The notes: generated from the sequence alone by a model not told the origin. A DNA stretch of 64,000 bases from Bacteroidota bacterium (GCA_018818165.1 JAHISP010000084.1:357530-421529); one strand, 5' to 3'; shown: positions 35,354 through 43,860, numbered from the stretch's first letter. Program-made: numbers and translations.

Positions 35354-35914
35354 ATGAATTACATTTCAATTAGTCTAATAATTTTGTTTTATATTTTCTT
35401 TTTTTTTAGAGCTGTTCTCTTATCCAGAAAAATAGGCAAAAATATTAAAGCAAAGGATTATATTTTAAACATAGCCATTATTTCAGCTGGAATATCAAGT
35501 ATTGTTTTCATATTGCAAAAGACATTACCCAGTTTTGAAATTTATACTTTATCAATTTCTAATTCAATTGAATTAGAAATTGTAGGTACAATATTAATGG
35601 GAATTGGGCTAATTTTTAGTACAATAGCATCTTTGAATTTAGGGTGTTCATGGAGAGTTGGTGTTAATAATAGTGAAAAAACAGAACTAATCACAAATGG
35701 TATGTACAAATTTTCAAGAAACCCATATTTCCTTTTTTATGATATTGTTTTGATTGGATTATCTCTGTCTTCACAATCTATTCTTGTGATTATTTTTTCA
35801 ATAACGACAATTATAATGTTTCATATCTTAATTTTAAAAGAAGAAAAGTATTTAGAAAATGTTCATAATGAGGATTATAGAAAATATAGAAAGCAAACAA
35901 GGCGATATATTTAA
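35354..35914 (+). CDS. Isoprenylcysteine carboxyl methyltransferase-like membrane protein
   Basis: A 186-residue protein with about five membrane helices. The C-terminal half has the ICMT/phospholipid methyltransferase signature ITNGMYKFSRNPYFLFYDIVL, then ILKEEKYLENVHNEDYRKYRKQTRRYI, including the R-N-P-x and E-E-x-x-L motifs. Prokaryotic members methylate lipids or unknown small molecules. One-gene cassette. Confidence 0.85.
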   Translation: MNYISISLIILFYIFFFFRAVLLSRKIGKNIKAKDYILNIAIISAGISSIVFILQKTLPSFEIYTLSISNSIELEIVGTILMGIGLIFSTIASLNLGCSWRVGVNNSEKTELITNGMYKFSRNPYFLFYDIVLIGLSLSSQSILVIIFSITTIIMFHILILKEEKYLENVHNEDYRKYRKQTRRYI

Positions 35915-35928
35915 TGTTTGGTAACGGC

Positions 35929-36051
35929 TATACAACAGAAAGTATATGCAACTTTAAGCATAGGTTTTGTGCTACCGCGTATTTTTTTTCCCATGCTTCG
36001 TTCACTTTATCGGGGAAAGAAAAATCATCATATACACGCAAACATTATGTG
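35929..36051 (+). repeat. attC-like site F
   Basis: TATACAAC at 35929 and ATTATGTG at 36044 form the outer pair (the R' has A for G). GTATATG at 35942 pairs with CATATAC at 36029. 123 bp, with the next start 38 bases after the R'. Confidence 0.6.
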
Positions 36052-36089
36052 TCATGCTGCACAAACCGTAATTATTAAGGTTAGCTATT

Positions 36090-36872
36090 ATGGAAATTGT
36101 AAAAACAACAATTGATAAAATCATAGAATATCGTACGAATTATTTGAATTCTTTACCTGAGTTTCAAGAATTATTTATTGAGTTAATGATAAATGATTCC
36201 GATTACTACATTCTCATAACTGATAATAAAGAAATTGGTTATACGATTACGAATAATGAACGTGTTTTGATAGAGTTTCACGTGTTTGAGAAATATTTAC
36301 CAGACAGTCATGATTTCTTTAAACAAGTATTAGAAGATTTATCAATAACGGATATTTACTGTAAATCCTTTGATTCGCTTTTATTAAGTAATTGTTTATT
36401 AAGCTCACTTCCTTATTCAGTAATTGGAGTGTTGTACCGTGAATATGTTGAATCATTGGTTTCTCTTGACTTAGCGATAAAGATGAAAAAGGCAGACTTT
36501 ACTTCAGTAGGATTATTGCTCCGACAAGATGATTCAATAAAGGAGCTATTTGAAACAGAACAGCAATTAATTGGATTTATTCAGAATGAGAATGTTTTTG
36601 AATTTTATAAAAACGATGAATTTATTGGATGTGGTATGATAATAAGAACAAATTCGAATTGGAATTTTTGTGATTTAGGAGTGTGGGTTAAGCCTTCAAA
36701 AAGAGGTAATAGTTTTGGCTCGCAGATTATTATGAATTTAAGAGAATTCGCTATTAGTGAAAATATGATTCCAAGTTGCGGATGTGCAATCGATAATATT
36801 GCATCACAAAAAATTATCGAAAAAAGTGGGTTTGTCAGTAAATATAAAATGATAAATTTTAAAACAAAATAA
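36090..36872 (+). CDS. GNAT-family N-acetyltransferase
   Basis: A 260-residue protein. The C-terminal part has the GNAT acetyl-CoA motif DLGVWVKPSKRGNSFGSQII and the following IPSCGCAIDNIASQKIIEKSGF. The N-terminal 130 residues look like a degenerate second GNAT-like domain. The acceptor is unknown. Common integron cargo. Confidence 0.85.
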   Translation: MEIVKTTIDKIIEYRTNYLNSLPEFQELFIELMINDSDYYILITDNKEIGYTITNNERVLIEFHVFEKYLPDSHDFFKQVLEDLSITDIYCKSFDSLLLSNCLLSSLPYSVIGVLYREYVESLVSLDLAIKMKKADFTSVGLLLRQDDSIKELFETEQQLIGFIQNENVFEFYKNDEFIGCGMIIRTNSNWNFCDLGVWVKPSKRGNSFGSQIIMNLREFAISENMIPSCGCAIDNIASQKIIEKSGFVSKYKMINFKTK

Positions 36873-36873
36873 A

Positions 36874-36907
36874 GCACAAACGCCAACACCTTATCAACCG
36901 TTGTATG
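36874..36907 (+). repeat. Possible truncated attC-like site G
   Basis: CACAAAC at 36875 and GTTGTATG at 36900 resemble R'' and R', but only about 30 bp apart, with no room for the usual stem. The R'-to-start distance (27 bases) matches the other cassettes. Possibly a deletion derivative. Confidence 0.35.
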
Positions 36908-36933
36908 TAATTATGATAGAAGGAGATTTACAA

Positions 36934-38130
36934 ATGAAAATACTTAAAAGCATTTTCTCAGAATATATTATTTTAATAATTTTAGTTTTTTCGTTACCAT
37001 TTGTAGGCTGTAATTGCGAGCCTAATGTAAAGTATTCGTATCATCCACCTGAACAAAGTAACGATGGCTTTGAAGTTGGCTCACTAGAAGAAGTAAATAT
37101 TGACTCAGCTTTACTTAAAAAGGCGGTAGATAAAATTAATTGTGGTGATTATGATGAAGTACATTCTATAATTATTTTCAAGGATAACAAACTTGTATTT
37201 GAAGAATACTTTCAAGGACACAGATACAAATGGGATAGTGAAAATCATCATGGCGAATGGATTGGTTGGAACAAATCCACGCCGCATGGTATTAAATCTG
37301 TCACTAAAAGTATCACTTCAACATGTATTGGAATAGCTATTGATAAAGGTTTTATTAAAAGTGTTCAACAATCTATTTTTGATTATTTACCCAATCACCA
37401 ACATTTGAAAGTTGATGGTAAAGAAAAAATAACTATTGAGCATCTGTTAACCATGACTTCTGGTTTAGAATGGTTTGAGTGGGGAGCATCTTTAAGTAGT
37501 GAAACAAATGATATTGTTGGTATTTGGTTTCAGGATAAAGACCCAATTACATTTATTTTAGAGAAACCACTTTTAAATAATCCAGGAACTACGTTCAATT
37601 ATTCAGGTGGAAACTCAGCAATATTAGGGGAAATAATAAAAAATGCAACCAGTATGGAACTTGATAAATTCTCTGAAGAATACATATTCAAACCATTAGA
37701 AATTGATTCTGCCAATTGGGTTGTTCGTTATAATAATGGAGTTATTGAAGCTGGTGGTGGTTTAGAGATGACACCTAGAGATATGGTGAGAATAGGTGCT
37801 TTGTACCTAAATAATGGAATTTTTAATAATAGGCAAATTATATCTAAACAATGGATTGAAAAATGTACCACCCCATATTCAAATAACATGAATATTGACA
37901 TACCAGGTCACGATTCGGGAAATCATGGTTATTCCTATTCATGGTGGTTAAAATCATTTTCAAAGTCAGGAAAAGAAATTAATTTGAATAAAGCCGTAGG
38001 TTGGGGAGGACAGGAAATTATAGTAATTCCAGAATTAAATACAGTGGTTGTTTTTACGGGTGGAAATTATATTCCTATTGTGAGAGTATCTGAAATTCTT
38101 GAGAAATACATTATACCTGCTATTAATTAG
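36934..38130 (+). CDS. Serine hydrolase of the beta-lactamase/class C family, lipoprotein
   Basis: A 398-residue protein. I start at the ATG at 36934, with AGGAG nine bases ahead; the longer frame from 36901 overlaps the attC-like site. A lipobox signal reads FSLPFVGC. The catalytic Ser-x-x-Lys is S122-V-T-K125. Tyr223 lies in YSGGN. WWLKS and GWGGQEIIVIPE mark the KTG-equivalent region. The family covers beta-lactamases, D-Ala-D-Ala carboxypeptidases and esterases; which it is cannot be told. One-gene cassette. Confidence 0.85.
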   Translation: MKILKSIFSEYIILIILVFSLPFVGCNCEPNVKYSYHPPEQSNDGFEVGSLEEVNIDSALLKKAVDKINCGDYDEVHSIIIFKDNKLVFEEYFQGHRYKWDSENHHGEWIGWNKSTPHGIKSVTKSITSTCIGIAIDKGFIKSVQQSIFDYLPNHQHLKVDGKEKITIEHLLTMTSGLEWFEWGASLSSETNDIVGIWFQDKDPITFILEKPLLNNPGTTFNYSGGNSAILGEIIKNATSMELDKFSEEYIFKPLEIDSANWVVRYNNGVIEAGGGLEMTPRDMVRIGALYLNNGIFNNRQIISKQWIEKCTTPYSNNMNIDIPGHDSGNHGYSYSWWLKSFSKSGKEINLNKAVGWGGQEIIVIPELNTVVVFTGGNYIPIVRVSEILEKYIIPAIN

Positions 38131-38149
38131 ATTAAAAATTAAAAGAAAA

Positions 38150-38330
38150 ACGAACACATAACAATTTTATAAGTAATTGCGGTTTAAGTAATTGCGGATT
38201 AAGTAATAACACAAAAATGTTCATATAAAATAAAGCACTGTGCTTAACCGAAAATCTTGTGCATCTCTTGAACTTCAGTGCTATAAATCTCACACTGTGG
38301 TAAGCTGAAAACCGCATACTTAAGGGCAGA
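38150..38330 (+). repeat. attC-like site H (degenerate)
   Basis: ACATAAC at 38156 and TAAGTAATTGCGGTTT at 38170 are partnered by AAAACCGCATACTTAA at 38308. The final R' is not recognisable. TAAGTAATTGCGG is duplicated in tandem within the left arm. Confidence 0.45.
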
Positions 38331-38400
38331 ACAAATTTGAAAGTATCTGTGGAATGAAAGTGGAAACCAAATAAAATAATAAAACTAAAAGGGATATAGA

Positions 38401-38967
38401 ATGAGAATAATAACTGTATTATCAATGATTACTTTAGATGAAGTAATGCAAGCTCCAGGGGGACCAAAAGAAGATACATCAGGTGGTTTTAAAATTGGTG
38501 GTTGGACTGAACCTTATGGTGATGAAGTTGGTGGTAAAGTGGTTCAAAAAGAACTGCAAGAGACTTCAGACTATCTTCTGGGTAGAAATACTTTTGAAAT
38601 TTGGGAGGATTACTGGCCCAATCATTCTGACTTTTGGCCTGGAATAAATGAAGGGACAAAATATGTAATGTCTAACACTAGAAAAGAATCAAATTGGAAA
38701 AACACTGTATTTATAAATAGTTTAGCGGAAATCAAAAAACTTAAAAATTCAATTGGGCCCAATATTCAAGTTTGGGGTAGCAGTAAACTCATTCAACAAC
38801 TACTTAAAAATGATCTTGTAGATGAACTAAAACTTAAAATTTATCCAATAACTCTTGGCGAAGGTAAAAAATTGTTCAGCTATGGTCAGATACCTTTAGC
38901 ATTTACATTAACAGAAAGTATTGTTACTTCTACCGGAGTAATTATTGCATATTATAAGCGAGCGTGA
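38401..38967 (+). CDS. RibD C-terminal/dihydrofolate-reductase-like family protein
   Basis: A 188-residue protein of the dihydrofolate reductase fold in the RibD-C/YwjB group: ITVLSMITLDEVMQAPGG, then DYLLGRNTFEIWEDYW, NIQVWGSSKLIQQLLKNDLVDELKLKIYPITLGEGKKLF. This group binds NADPH; substrate unknown, and trimethoprim resistance is not implied. Preceded by GGGATATAGA. One-gene cassette. Confidence 0.85.
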   Translation: MRIITVLSMITLDEVMQAPGGPKEDTSGGFKIGGWTEPYGDEVGGKVVQKELQETSDYLLGRNTFEIWEDYWPNHSDFWPGINEGTKYVMSNTRKESNWKNTVFINSLAEIKKLKNSIGPNIQVWGSSKLIQQLLKNDLVDELKLKIYPITLGEGKKLFSYGQIPLAFTLTESIVTSTGVIIAYYKRA

Positions 38968-39097
38968 CAAATCAAAACAGGGAATTATCTGCAGGAATCT
39001 TACAGATAGCCACATTTGGCTCATTAATTTGAAAGCATTGGTTTGTTAGTTATCTATTAGTTTACATACTAAATATTTTTAGTTCAAGATCAAAAGT

Positions 39098-39206
39098 CCT
39101 AACAGAAACAATATTGCTGCGGCTGAGCTCTCACAAAGTGATACTTTCGGGAAACACTTGATTATGTCTCGGTTAACTTCGACATGAATCCTTATAACGT
39201 TATACC
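39098..39206 (+). repeat. attC-like site I (degenerate)
   Basis: CCTAAC at 39098 and GTTATACC at 39199 could be the outer boxes; the inner arms pair poorly (CGGCTGAGC and GTCTCGGTTAAC). Likely the right edge of the array. Confidence 0.4.
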
Positions 39207-39218
39207 TAACATAAACAA

Positions 39219-39659
39219 TCATTTACAATTCAAAGATAAATATTTATTCATTTTGCAAAATTTATTCTCACATTTTGGACATAGTTTTGTGCCAATACCT
39301 ACTGCCAATATTATTGAAATAATCCAATATAATACAAACAACATGTTATTTTTCCATAACCAATATTGTGGCAACGCTATTGCTATTATAATAAATAGCA
39401 AAACACCCAGATAGTCATAAGCTTTATACTGTTCAATTTTTCTTTTTGGAAGATATTTTCTAAGGTAACCAAATTGTGGATGAGCACATTTTGTTTCACA
39501 GGAAATACATTTAGCACAATACGAATACACCATGAGAAATGAACTCGAAATAAATAGTAATATATAAACAAAACCAACCATAATATTGGATTGGAAGATT
39601 GAATAAGCTCCAATAAGAATATTTATTGAAAAAAGAATATTGATTATTATTTTGTTCAT
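39219..39659 (-). CDS. Cysteine-rich small membrane protein, unknown
   Basis: A 146-residue protein with about four membrane helices (two at the N-terminus, two near 80-130). Cysteine clusters lie in YCAKCISCETKC (about residues 47-58) and in CPKCENKFCKM near the end, which could bind metal or a cluster. It is on the opposite strand to all the cassette cargo. Function not recognised. Confidence 0.65.
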   Translation of the reverse strand: MNKIIINILFSINILIGAYSIFQSNIMVGFVYILLFISSSFLMVYSYCAKCISCETKCAHPQFGYLRKYLPKRKIEQYKAYDYLGVLLFIIIAIALPQYWLWKNNMLFVLYWIISIILAVGIGTKLCPKCENKFCKMNKYLSLNCK

Positions 39660-39670
39660 ACTTAATCTCT

Positions 39671-39874
39671 TTATTTAGGTATAACTTTAAATAATTTATC
39701 TGAAAATGAGCAAAAAAACATAAAACCACAATCATTCATTTCATTTACAGACTTGTCCAATTTTTTATTTTGGGATATAATTTTGTTATTTAATTTTATA
39801 TTAATCTTATTATAAATTTCCGAAAGGAGTTTTGGCTTGCCATTCTCTATATATTTATTACGCTCTTTTTCCAC
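39671..39874 (-). CDS. Possible small protein, GTG start
   Basis: A 67-residue frame beginning GTG, directly upstream (11 bases) of the membrane protein at 39659. Lysine-, asparagine- and isoleucine-rich, which AT-rich DNA gives readily. No ribosome site. Weak. Confidence 0.3.
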   Translation of the reverse strand: MEKERNKYIENGKPKLLSEIYNKINIKLNNKIISQNKKLDKSVNEMNDCGFMFFCSFSDKLFKVIPK

Positions 39875-40074
39875 TTTAAATATTGTTTAATTATAAAGTA
39901 TTGGGATTAATAATAGGTAATATTATCTTTTTTTGCAAAAATTATTTTGGCTTTTTCAACTGATTTATTAGTACTAATTATTATAAAAGTGAATTTGCTT
40001 TAGACACTTTATTATTAACTTATGCTTATTTTTAAATATTTAGAATCATTTTATAATAAAAGAATATTCCGCGG

Positions 40075-40635
40075 ATGGATTTAACTGAAATAATAGTTAT
40101 TGCAATAGGCTTAGCAATGGATGCTTCGGCAGTTTCGTTAGTTGCTGCTTGTGCGGGTTATGCGGATAATGCTCGTGCAAAATTTCGTTTGGCTTTTCAT
40201 TTTGGACTTTTCCAATTTTTAATGCCAATTATTGGCTGGTCAATAGGTATAAGTTTTGTTTCCTATTTTGCAATTATTGACCATTGGATTGCGTTTGCAT
40301 TGCTTTTGTTTGTTGGCGGACGAATGGTTATTTCTGGACTTAACCCAAATTTGGAAGGCTATAAAAAAGATCCAACACATGGTTTCACTTTAATAATATT
40401 AAGTGTTGCAACAAGTATAGATGCGTTGGCAATTGGGCTAAGTCTTGCTTTGTTAGACGTAGATATTTGGCATCCCAGTGTAATTATTGGAATTATTACA
40501 GCCGCTCTTTCACTTTTATCTATTTATGTTGGTAAAAAATTAAATAGGACTTTTGGCAAACGAATGGAAATTGTTGGAGGAATTATTTTAATCCTAATAG
40601 GGGCAAAGATTTTAATTGAGCATTTAAACCAGTAA
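40075..40635 (+). CDS. mntP: Manganese efflux pump MntP
   Basis: A 186-residue protein with six membrane helices. The MntP repeats carry the conserved acidic residues: VIAIGLAMDASAVSLVAAC near the start and SVATSIDALAIGLSLALL in the second half. These are the Mn(II) path residues by family. No yybP-ykoY-like manganese riboswitch was recognised upstream. It converges with marR, one base apart. Confidence 0.92.
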   Translation: MDLTEIIVIAIGLAMDASAVSLVAACAGYADNARAKFRLAFHFGLFQFLMPIIGWSIGISFVSYFAIIDHWIAFALLLFVGGRMVISGLNPNLEGYKKDPTHGFTLIILSVATSIDALAIGLSLALLDVDIWHPSVIIGIITAALSLLSIYVGKKLNRTFGKRMEIVGGIILILIGAKILIEHLNQ

Positions 40636-40636
40636 A

Positions 40637-41095
40637 TTACTTCTCATTACCTCTCAATTTATCTAATAGTCTATTTGTTTTAATAGCTTCATCCACATTT
40701 AAATTCTTCAAAAATGATTCAAATTCTGATTCATACCCATCTAAAACTGTTAGCAAATCAAGACCTTTTTTAGTAATTAAAACATTTACTCGACGTCTAT
40801 CTTCACTACAAATTTTTCTATCCACTAAACCTTTGGCTCTAAGTCTTTCAACAAGACGTGAAGCATCGGACATTTTATCCAACATTCTGTCTTTCAGCAA
40901 TGAAACTGGAACAGGATTTGGATGCTGACCTCTCAATATTCTGAGAATATTAAATTGAGCTGCAGTAATATCAAACTTCTTAAAAATATTTGTTTGTTTG
41001 TTTATTAACCAGCCGTGAGTATAAATAATATTCACGGCTAGTTTATGATAATCACTTTTAAATTTTTGTTGTTTTATTTCGTCCTCTAAGAGCAT
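40637..41095 (-). CDS. MarR-family transcriptional regulator
   Basis: A 152-residue protein with a MarR winged helix: FDITAAQFNILRILRGQHPNPVPVSLLKDRMLDKMSDASRLVERLRAKGLVDR, and the wing SEDRRRVNVLITKKGLDLL. Start ATG shares its A with the TAA stop of the yceI gene (TAATG), so translation is coupled. The two palindromes upstream of yceI are the likely operator, giving autoregulation. Confidence 0.92.
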   Translation of the reverse strand: MLLEDEIKQQKFKSDYHKLAVNIIYTHGWLINKQTNIFKKFDITAAQFNILRILRGQHPNPVPVSLLKDRMLDKMSDASRLVERLRAKGLVDRKICSEDRRRVNVLITKKGLDLLTVLDGYESEFESFLKNLNVDEAIKTNRLLDKLRGNEK

Positions 41096-41682
41096 TATTT
41101 TTCTTTAATTAATTCAATTTTAATATTTAATGCAACTTCTTTGCTAACAACTAAACCACCAGTTTCTAAGGCTGCGTTCCAAGTTAAGCCGAATGGAAAT
41201 CTATCAACTTCGCCAGTAATTTTAAACCCAGCTCTTGTGTTTCCCCAAGGATCGTTAATTGTTCCATTATACTTCACATCCAAAGTAACTTCTTTTGTAA
41301 CACCTTTTATTGTAAGATCTCCAACAAGCTTGTAGTTTTTATCGTCAACTTTAGTGAAAGATTTGCCATTGAAAGTTAAAGTTGGAAATTTTTCGGCATC
41401 AAAAAAATCGGGAGATACTAAATGCTTATCTCGTTTTTCGTTGTCTGTAAAAATTGAAGCAGCTTTTGCTTCAAATTTAATTTCAGCATTTTGAAAATCA
41501 TCACTAGTAGAAACAACTGAGCCTATGTATTCTTTGAAAAAACCATCAGTTTCAGAAATTAGCATGTGAGTTACGCTAAAACCAACTTCAGAGTGCGCGG
41601 TGTCAAAATTCCATTTTGTCTGTGCAAAAACAGTTGAGCTTAGCAAAGCAAGAACAACAATTAGTTTATTTATATTTTTCAT
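41095..41682 (-). CDS. YceI-family periplasmic lipocalin-like protein
   Basis: A 195-residue protein with a signal peptide (LIVVLALLSSTVFA). The YceI fold is shown by KWNFDTAHSEVGFSVTHMLIS, KHLVSPDFFDAEKFPTLTFNGK, VGDLTIKGVTKEVTLDV and INDPWGNTRAGFKITGEVDR. The family binds long isoprenoids in a beta-barrel. First gene of an operon with marR. Confidence 0.94.
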   Translation of the reverse strand: MKNINKLIVVLALLSSTVFAQTKWNFDTAHSEVGFSVTHMLISETDGFFKEYIGSVVSTSDDFQNAEIKFEAKAASIFTDNEKRDKHLVSPDFFDAEKFPTLTFNGKSFTKVDDKNYKLVGDLTIKGVTKEVTLDVKYNGTINDPWGNTRAGFKITGEVDRFPFGLTWNAALETGGLVVSKEVALNIKIELIKEK

Positions 41683-41726
41683 TTTACTACCTTTTATTTT
41701 ATTTGAAAATATTACTCTGTAAATAT

Positions 41727-41753
41727 ATGTTATAACATCTAATGTTGCAACAT
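41727..41753 (-). promoter_or_regulatory. Pair of palindromic MarR-type operators
   Basis: ATGTTATAACAT (41727-41738) and ATGTTGCAACAT (41742-41753) are perfect 12-bp palindromes, 15 bp centre to centre. They lie 45-70 bp upstream of yceI, with an outer inverted repeat of ATATATGTT and AACATATAT. MarR proteins bind such sites, and the gene for one is in the operon. Confidence 0.75.
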
Positions 41754-41865
41754 ATATTTAAAATAAAATTTATTTTTTTGGCAATGCGATTTATAATATG
41801 AGTTGTATGAAATAAGAATCTGTAATTTAGATTCATATATAGTATGTTGGAAAAATCAATAAAAT

Positions 41866-41900
41866 AGAATAACTTTTACACCATTAATATTTGTTATTCT
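41866..41900 (+). promoter_or_regulatory. Inverted repeat upstream of hutH
   Basis: AGAATAAC at 41866 and GTTATTCT at 41893 are perfect inverse complements, 19 bases apart, about 30 bases before the start. Could be an operator; no regulator is identified. Confidence 0.4.
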
Positions 41901-41931
41901 TATCTTAAGAAATAAAAATTTGGAACAATAT

Positions 41932-43482
41932 ATGAAATTAGATGGAAAATCGTTAACTCTTGATGGAATTGAAAAATTTATTTCGAGTAATGTAAAAGTA
42001 GAACTTACAGCTGATTCAAAAAAGCGAGTTAACAAAGCCCGTGCATTGGTTGATAAATGGGTTGCAACCGATGAAGTAGTTTATGGAATTACGACTGGTT
42101 TTGGTGAATTTGCAAATGTAAAAATTTCACAAGAAAATCTTGAGCAGCTTCAAGAAAATTTAATTATTAGTCATTCAGTTGGAGTCGGAGATCCACTTCC
42201 ACCCTTTATTGTAAAGGTTATGATGCTTTTGCGCGTAAACGCTTTGGCTCGCGGTCATTCTGGAATTAGACTTTCAACACTGCAATTATTAATTGATATG
42301 ATTAATAATAATATAATCCCAGTTATTCCTTCTCAAGGTTCTGTTGGCTCTAGCGGTGATTTAGCACCTCTTTCGCATCTTGTACTTGCAATGATTGGAA
42401 AAGGCGAAGTTCAAATTTTTAAGGAATTGAATTATATTTCTGATGAAAATCCGAAACCAATTCTTTCAAATATTGTTTTCAAAAAGTTTGGAATAGAGCC
42501 AGTAAGGCTATCAGCAAAGGAAGGTTTGGCTTTAATTAATGGAACACAAATGATGACTGCATTTGCAGCCTACATTTCAATTCAAGCAAAGAAGCTTTTA
42601 AAATATGCTGATATTTCGGGCGCTTTAAGTCACGAAGCTTTGCGTGGAACCGATAAAGCTTACGATAAACGAATTCACATACTTCGTCCGTTTGAAGGAC
42701 AAACAGCAACCGCAAGAAATATGCTTCGCCTAATTAATGGAAGCCAAATTAGAACATCGCATTTAATAAATGATAAGCGCGTGCAGGATTCTTATTCAAT
42801 ACGCTGCATTCCGCAAATTCACGGTGCTTCTAAAGACGCAGTTAATTATGTTTGCTCACGTGTAGAGATTGAGCTCAATTCTGTTAACGATAATCCTTTG
42901 GTTTTCCCAGAGGAAGGCGATCATCTCGAAGGTGGAAATTTTCACGGGCAGCCAATGGCACTGGCAATGGATTTTATTGGAATTGCACTTTCGGAACTAG
43001 CAAGTGTTTCTGAACGCAGAATTGAGCGTTTAACAAATGGCTCGTTAAGTGATTTACCAAGATTTTTAACAAAGGAAGGCGGGCTAAATTCTGGCTTTAT
43101 GATTGCCCAATATACCGCAGCAAGTTTGGTTTCGGAAAATAAAGTGCTCGCTCACCCAGCTTCTGTAGATTCAATTCCAACTTCGGCAAATCAAGAAGAT
43201 CACAACTCAATGGGCTCTATTGCTGCGCGTAAAGGATTTCAAATACTAAAAAATGTTCAAAAAGTAATTGCAATTGAGTTATTAACTGCTGCTCAAGGGA
43301 TAGAATTTTTGAAACCGCTTAAATGTGGAAAAGGCACAAATGCTGCGTTTTCTGAAATAAGAAAACATGTGCCACCTTTAGAAGAAGATAGAATTATGCA
43401 CATTGATATTAACAAAGTCATAAATTTAGTGGTTGATGGTTCACTGCTTAAAAAAGTGGAAAAAGTTGTAACTTTGGAATAA
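41932..43482 (+). CDS. hutH: Histidine ammonia-lyase family protein
   Basis: A 516-residue protein that would deaminate histidine to urocanate. I choose the ATG at 41932 over the TTG at 41920. The family motifs are VVYGITTGFGEFANV, the MIO-forming segment GSVGSSGDLAPLSH (residues 140-142), YSIRCIPQIHGASKDA, and the SANQEDHNSMG loop. The prosthetic group is usually made from Ala-Ser-Gly; here it is Ser-Ser-Gly. The Tyr of YGITTG is kept. Other hut genes are not adjacent, so another aromatic amino acid substrate is possible. Confidence 0.88.
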   Translation: MKLDGKSLTLDGIEKFISSNVKVELTADSKKRVNKARALVDKWVATDEVVYGITTGFGEFANVKISQENLEQLQENLIISHSVGVGDPLPPFIVKVMMLLRVNALARGHSGIRLSTLQLLIDMINNNIIPVIPSQGSVGSSGDLAPLSHLVLAMIGKGEVQIFKELNYISDENPKPILSNIVFKKFGIEPVRLSAKEGLALINGTQMMTAFAAYISIQAKKLLKYADISGALSHEALRGTDKAYDKRIHILRPFEGQTATARNMLRLINGSQIRTSHLINDKRVQDSYSIRCIPQIHGASKDAVNYVCSRVEIELNSVNDNPLVFPEEGDHLEGGNFHGQPMALAMDFIGIALSELASVSERRIERLTNGSLSDLPRFLTKEGGLNSGFMIAQYTAASLVSENKVLAHPASVDSIPTSANQEDHNSMGSIAARKGFQILKNVQKVIAIELLTAAQGIEFLKPLKCGKGTNAAFSEIRKHVPPLEEDRIMHIDINKVINLVVDGSLLKKVEKVVTLE

Positions 43483-43692
43483 GCAATATATTCTAGTTAA
43501 TTAAACCTTCAAGGCTTATCTATGATAAGAAATTGACTTTTTAAGATTTGCTTTTTGAGGAAAATAACCTTGAAGGTTTTGGATTTAAAATAAGCAATAA
43601 ATTATGGTTAATTAAACCTGCAAGGTTTACCTATAATATGAAATTGACTTTTTAAGATTGAATATGTAAATACAGTAACCTTGAAGGTTTTT
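43479..43692. repeat. Two tandem copies of a 103-bp inverted-repeat element
   Basis: Copy 1 at 43479-43581 and copy 2 at 43590-43692 each start ATAAGCAATA and carry AAACCT(T/G)CAAGG and CCTTGAAGGTTT as inverted ends, with the shared GAAATTGACTTTTTAAGATT in the middle. The first copy overlaps the hutH stop codon. Can form large hairpins and may end transcription. Confidence 0.75.
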
Positions 43693-43741
43693 ATCAATAT
43701 ATAAACATAAGATTGAATTATAAAAAAGAATCTATAATACC

Positions 43742-43827
43742 GTCATTGCGAAACTCGTTTTTTGAGTTGAAGCAATCTTTGGAAGATTGCCGCGTCGTCC
43801 AGAAAAAATTGGACTCCTCGCAAAGAC
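43742..43827. repeat. REP-like imperfect palindrome, copy 6
   Basis: GTCATTGCGAAACTCG and CTCCTCGCAAAGAC are the outer arms, GAAGCAATCTTTGG and AAGATTGCCGCG the inner. Lies between hutH and the subtilase. Confidence 0.7.
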
Positions 43828-43860
43828 ACGGTTTATAAACAGATATTCGAAGGATCCATT

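Noticed and set aside
35918..36115. 65-residue plus-strand frame
   Set aside because: It covers attC-like site F and has no protein-like composition or ribosome site.
39875..40074. Manganese (yybP-ykoY) riboswitch before mntP
   Set aside because: No GGGGAGTA-type core or matching stems seen.
41932..43482. Part of a hut operon
   Set aside because: No hutU, hutI or hutG is nearby; the gene stands alone between a marR operon and a protease.
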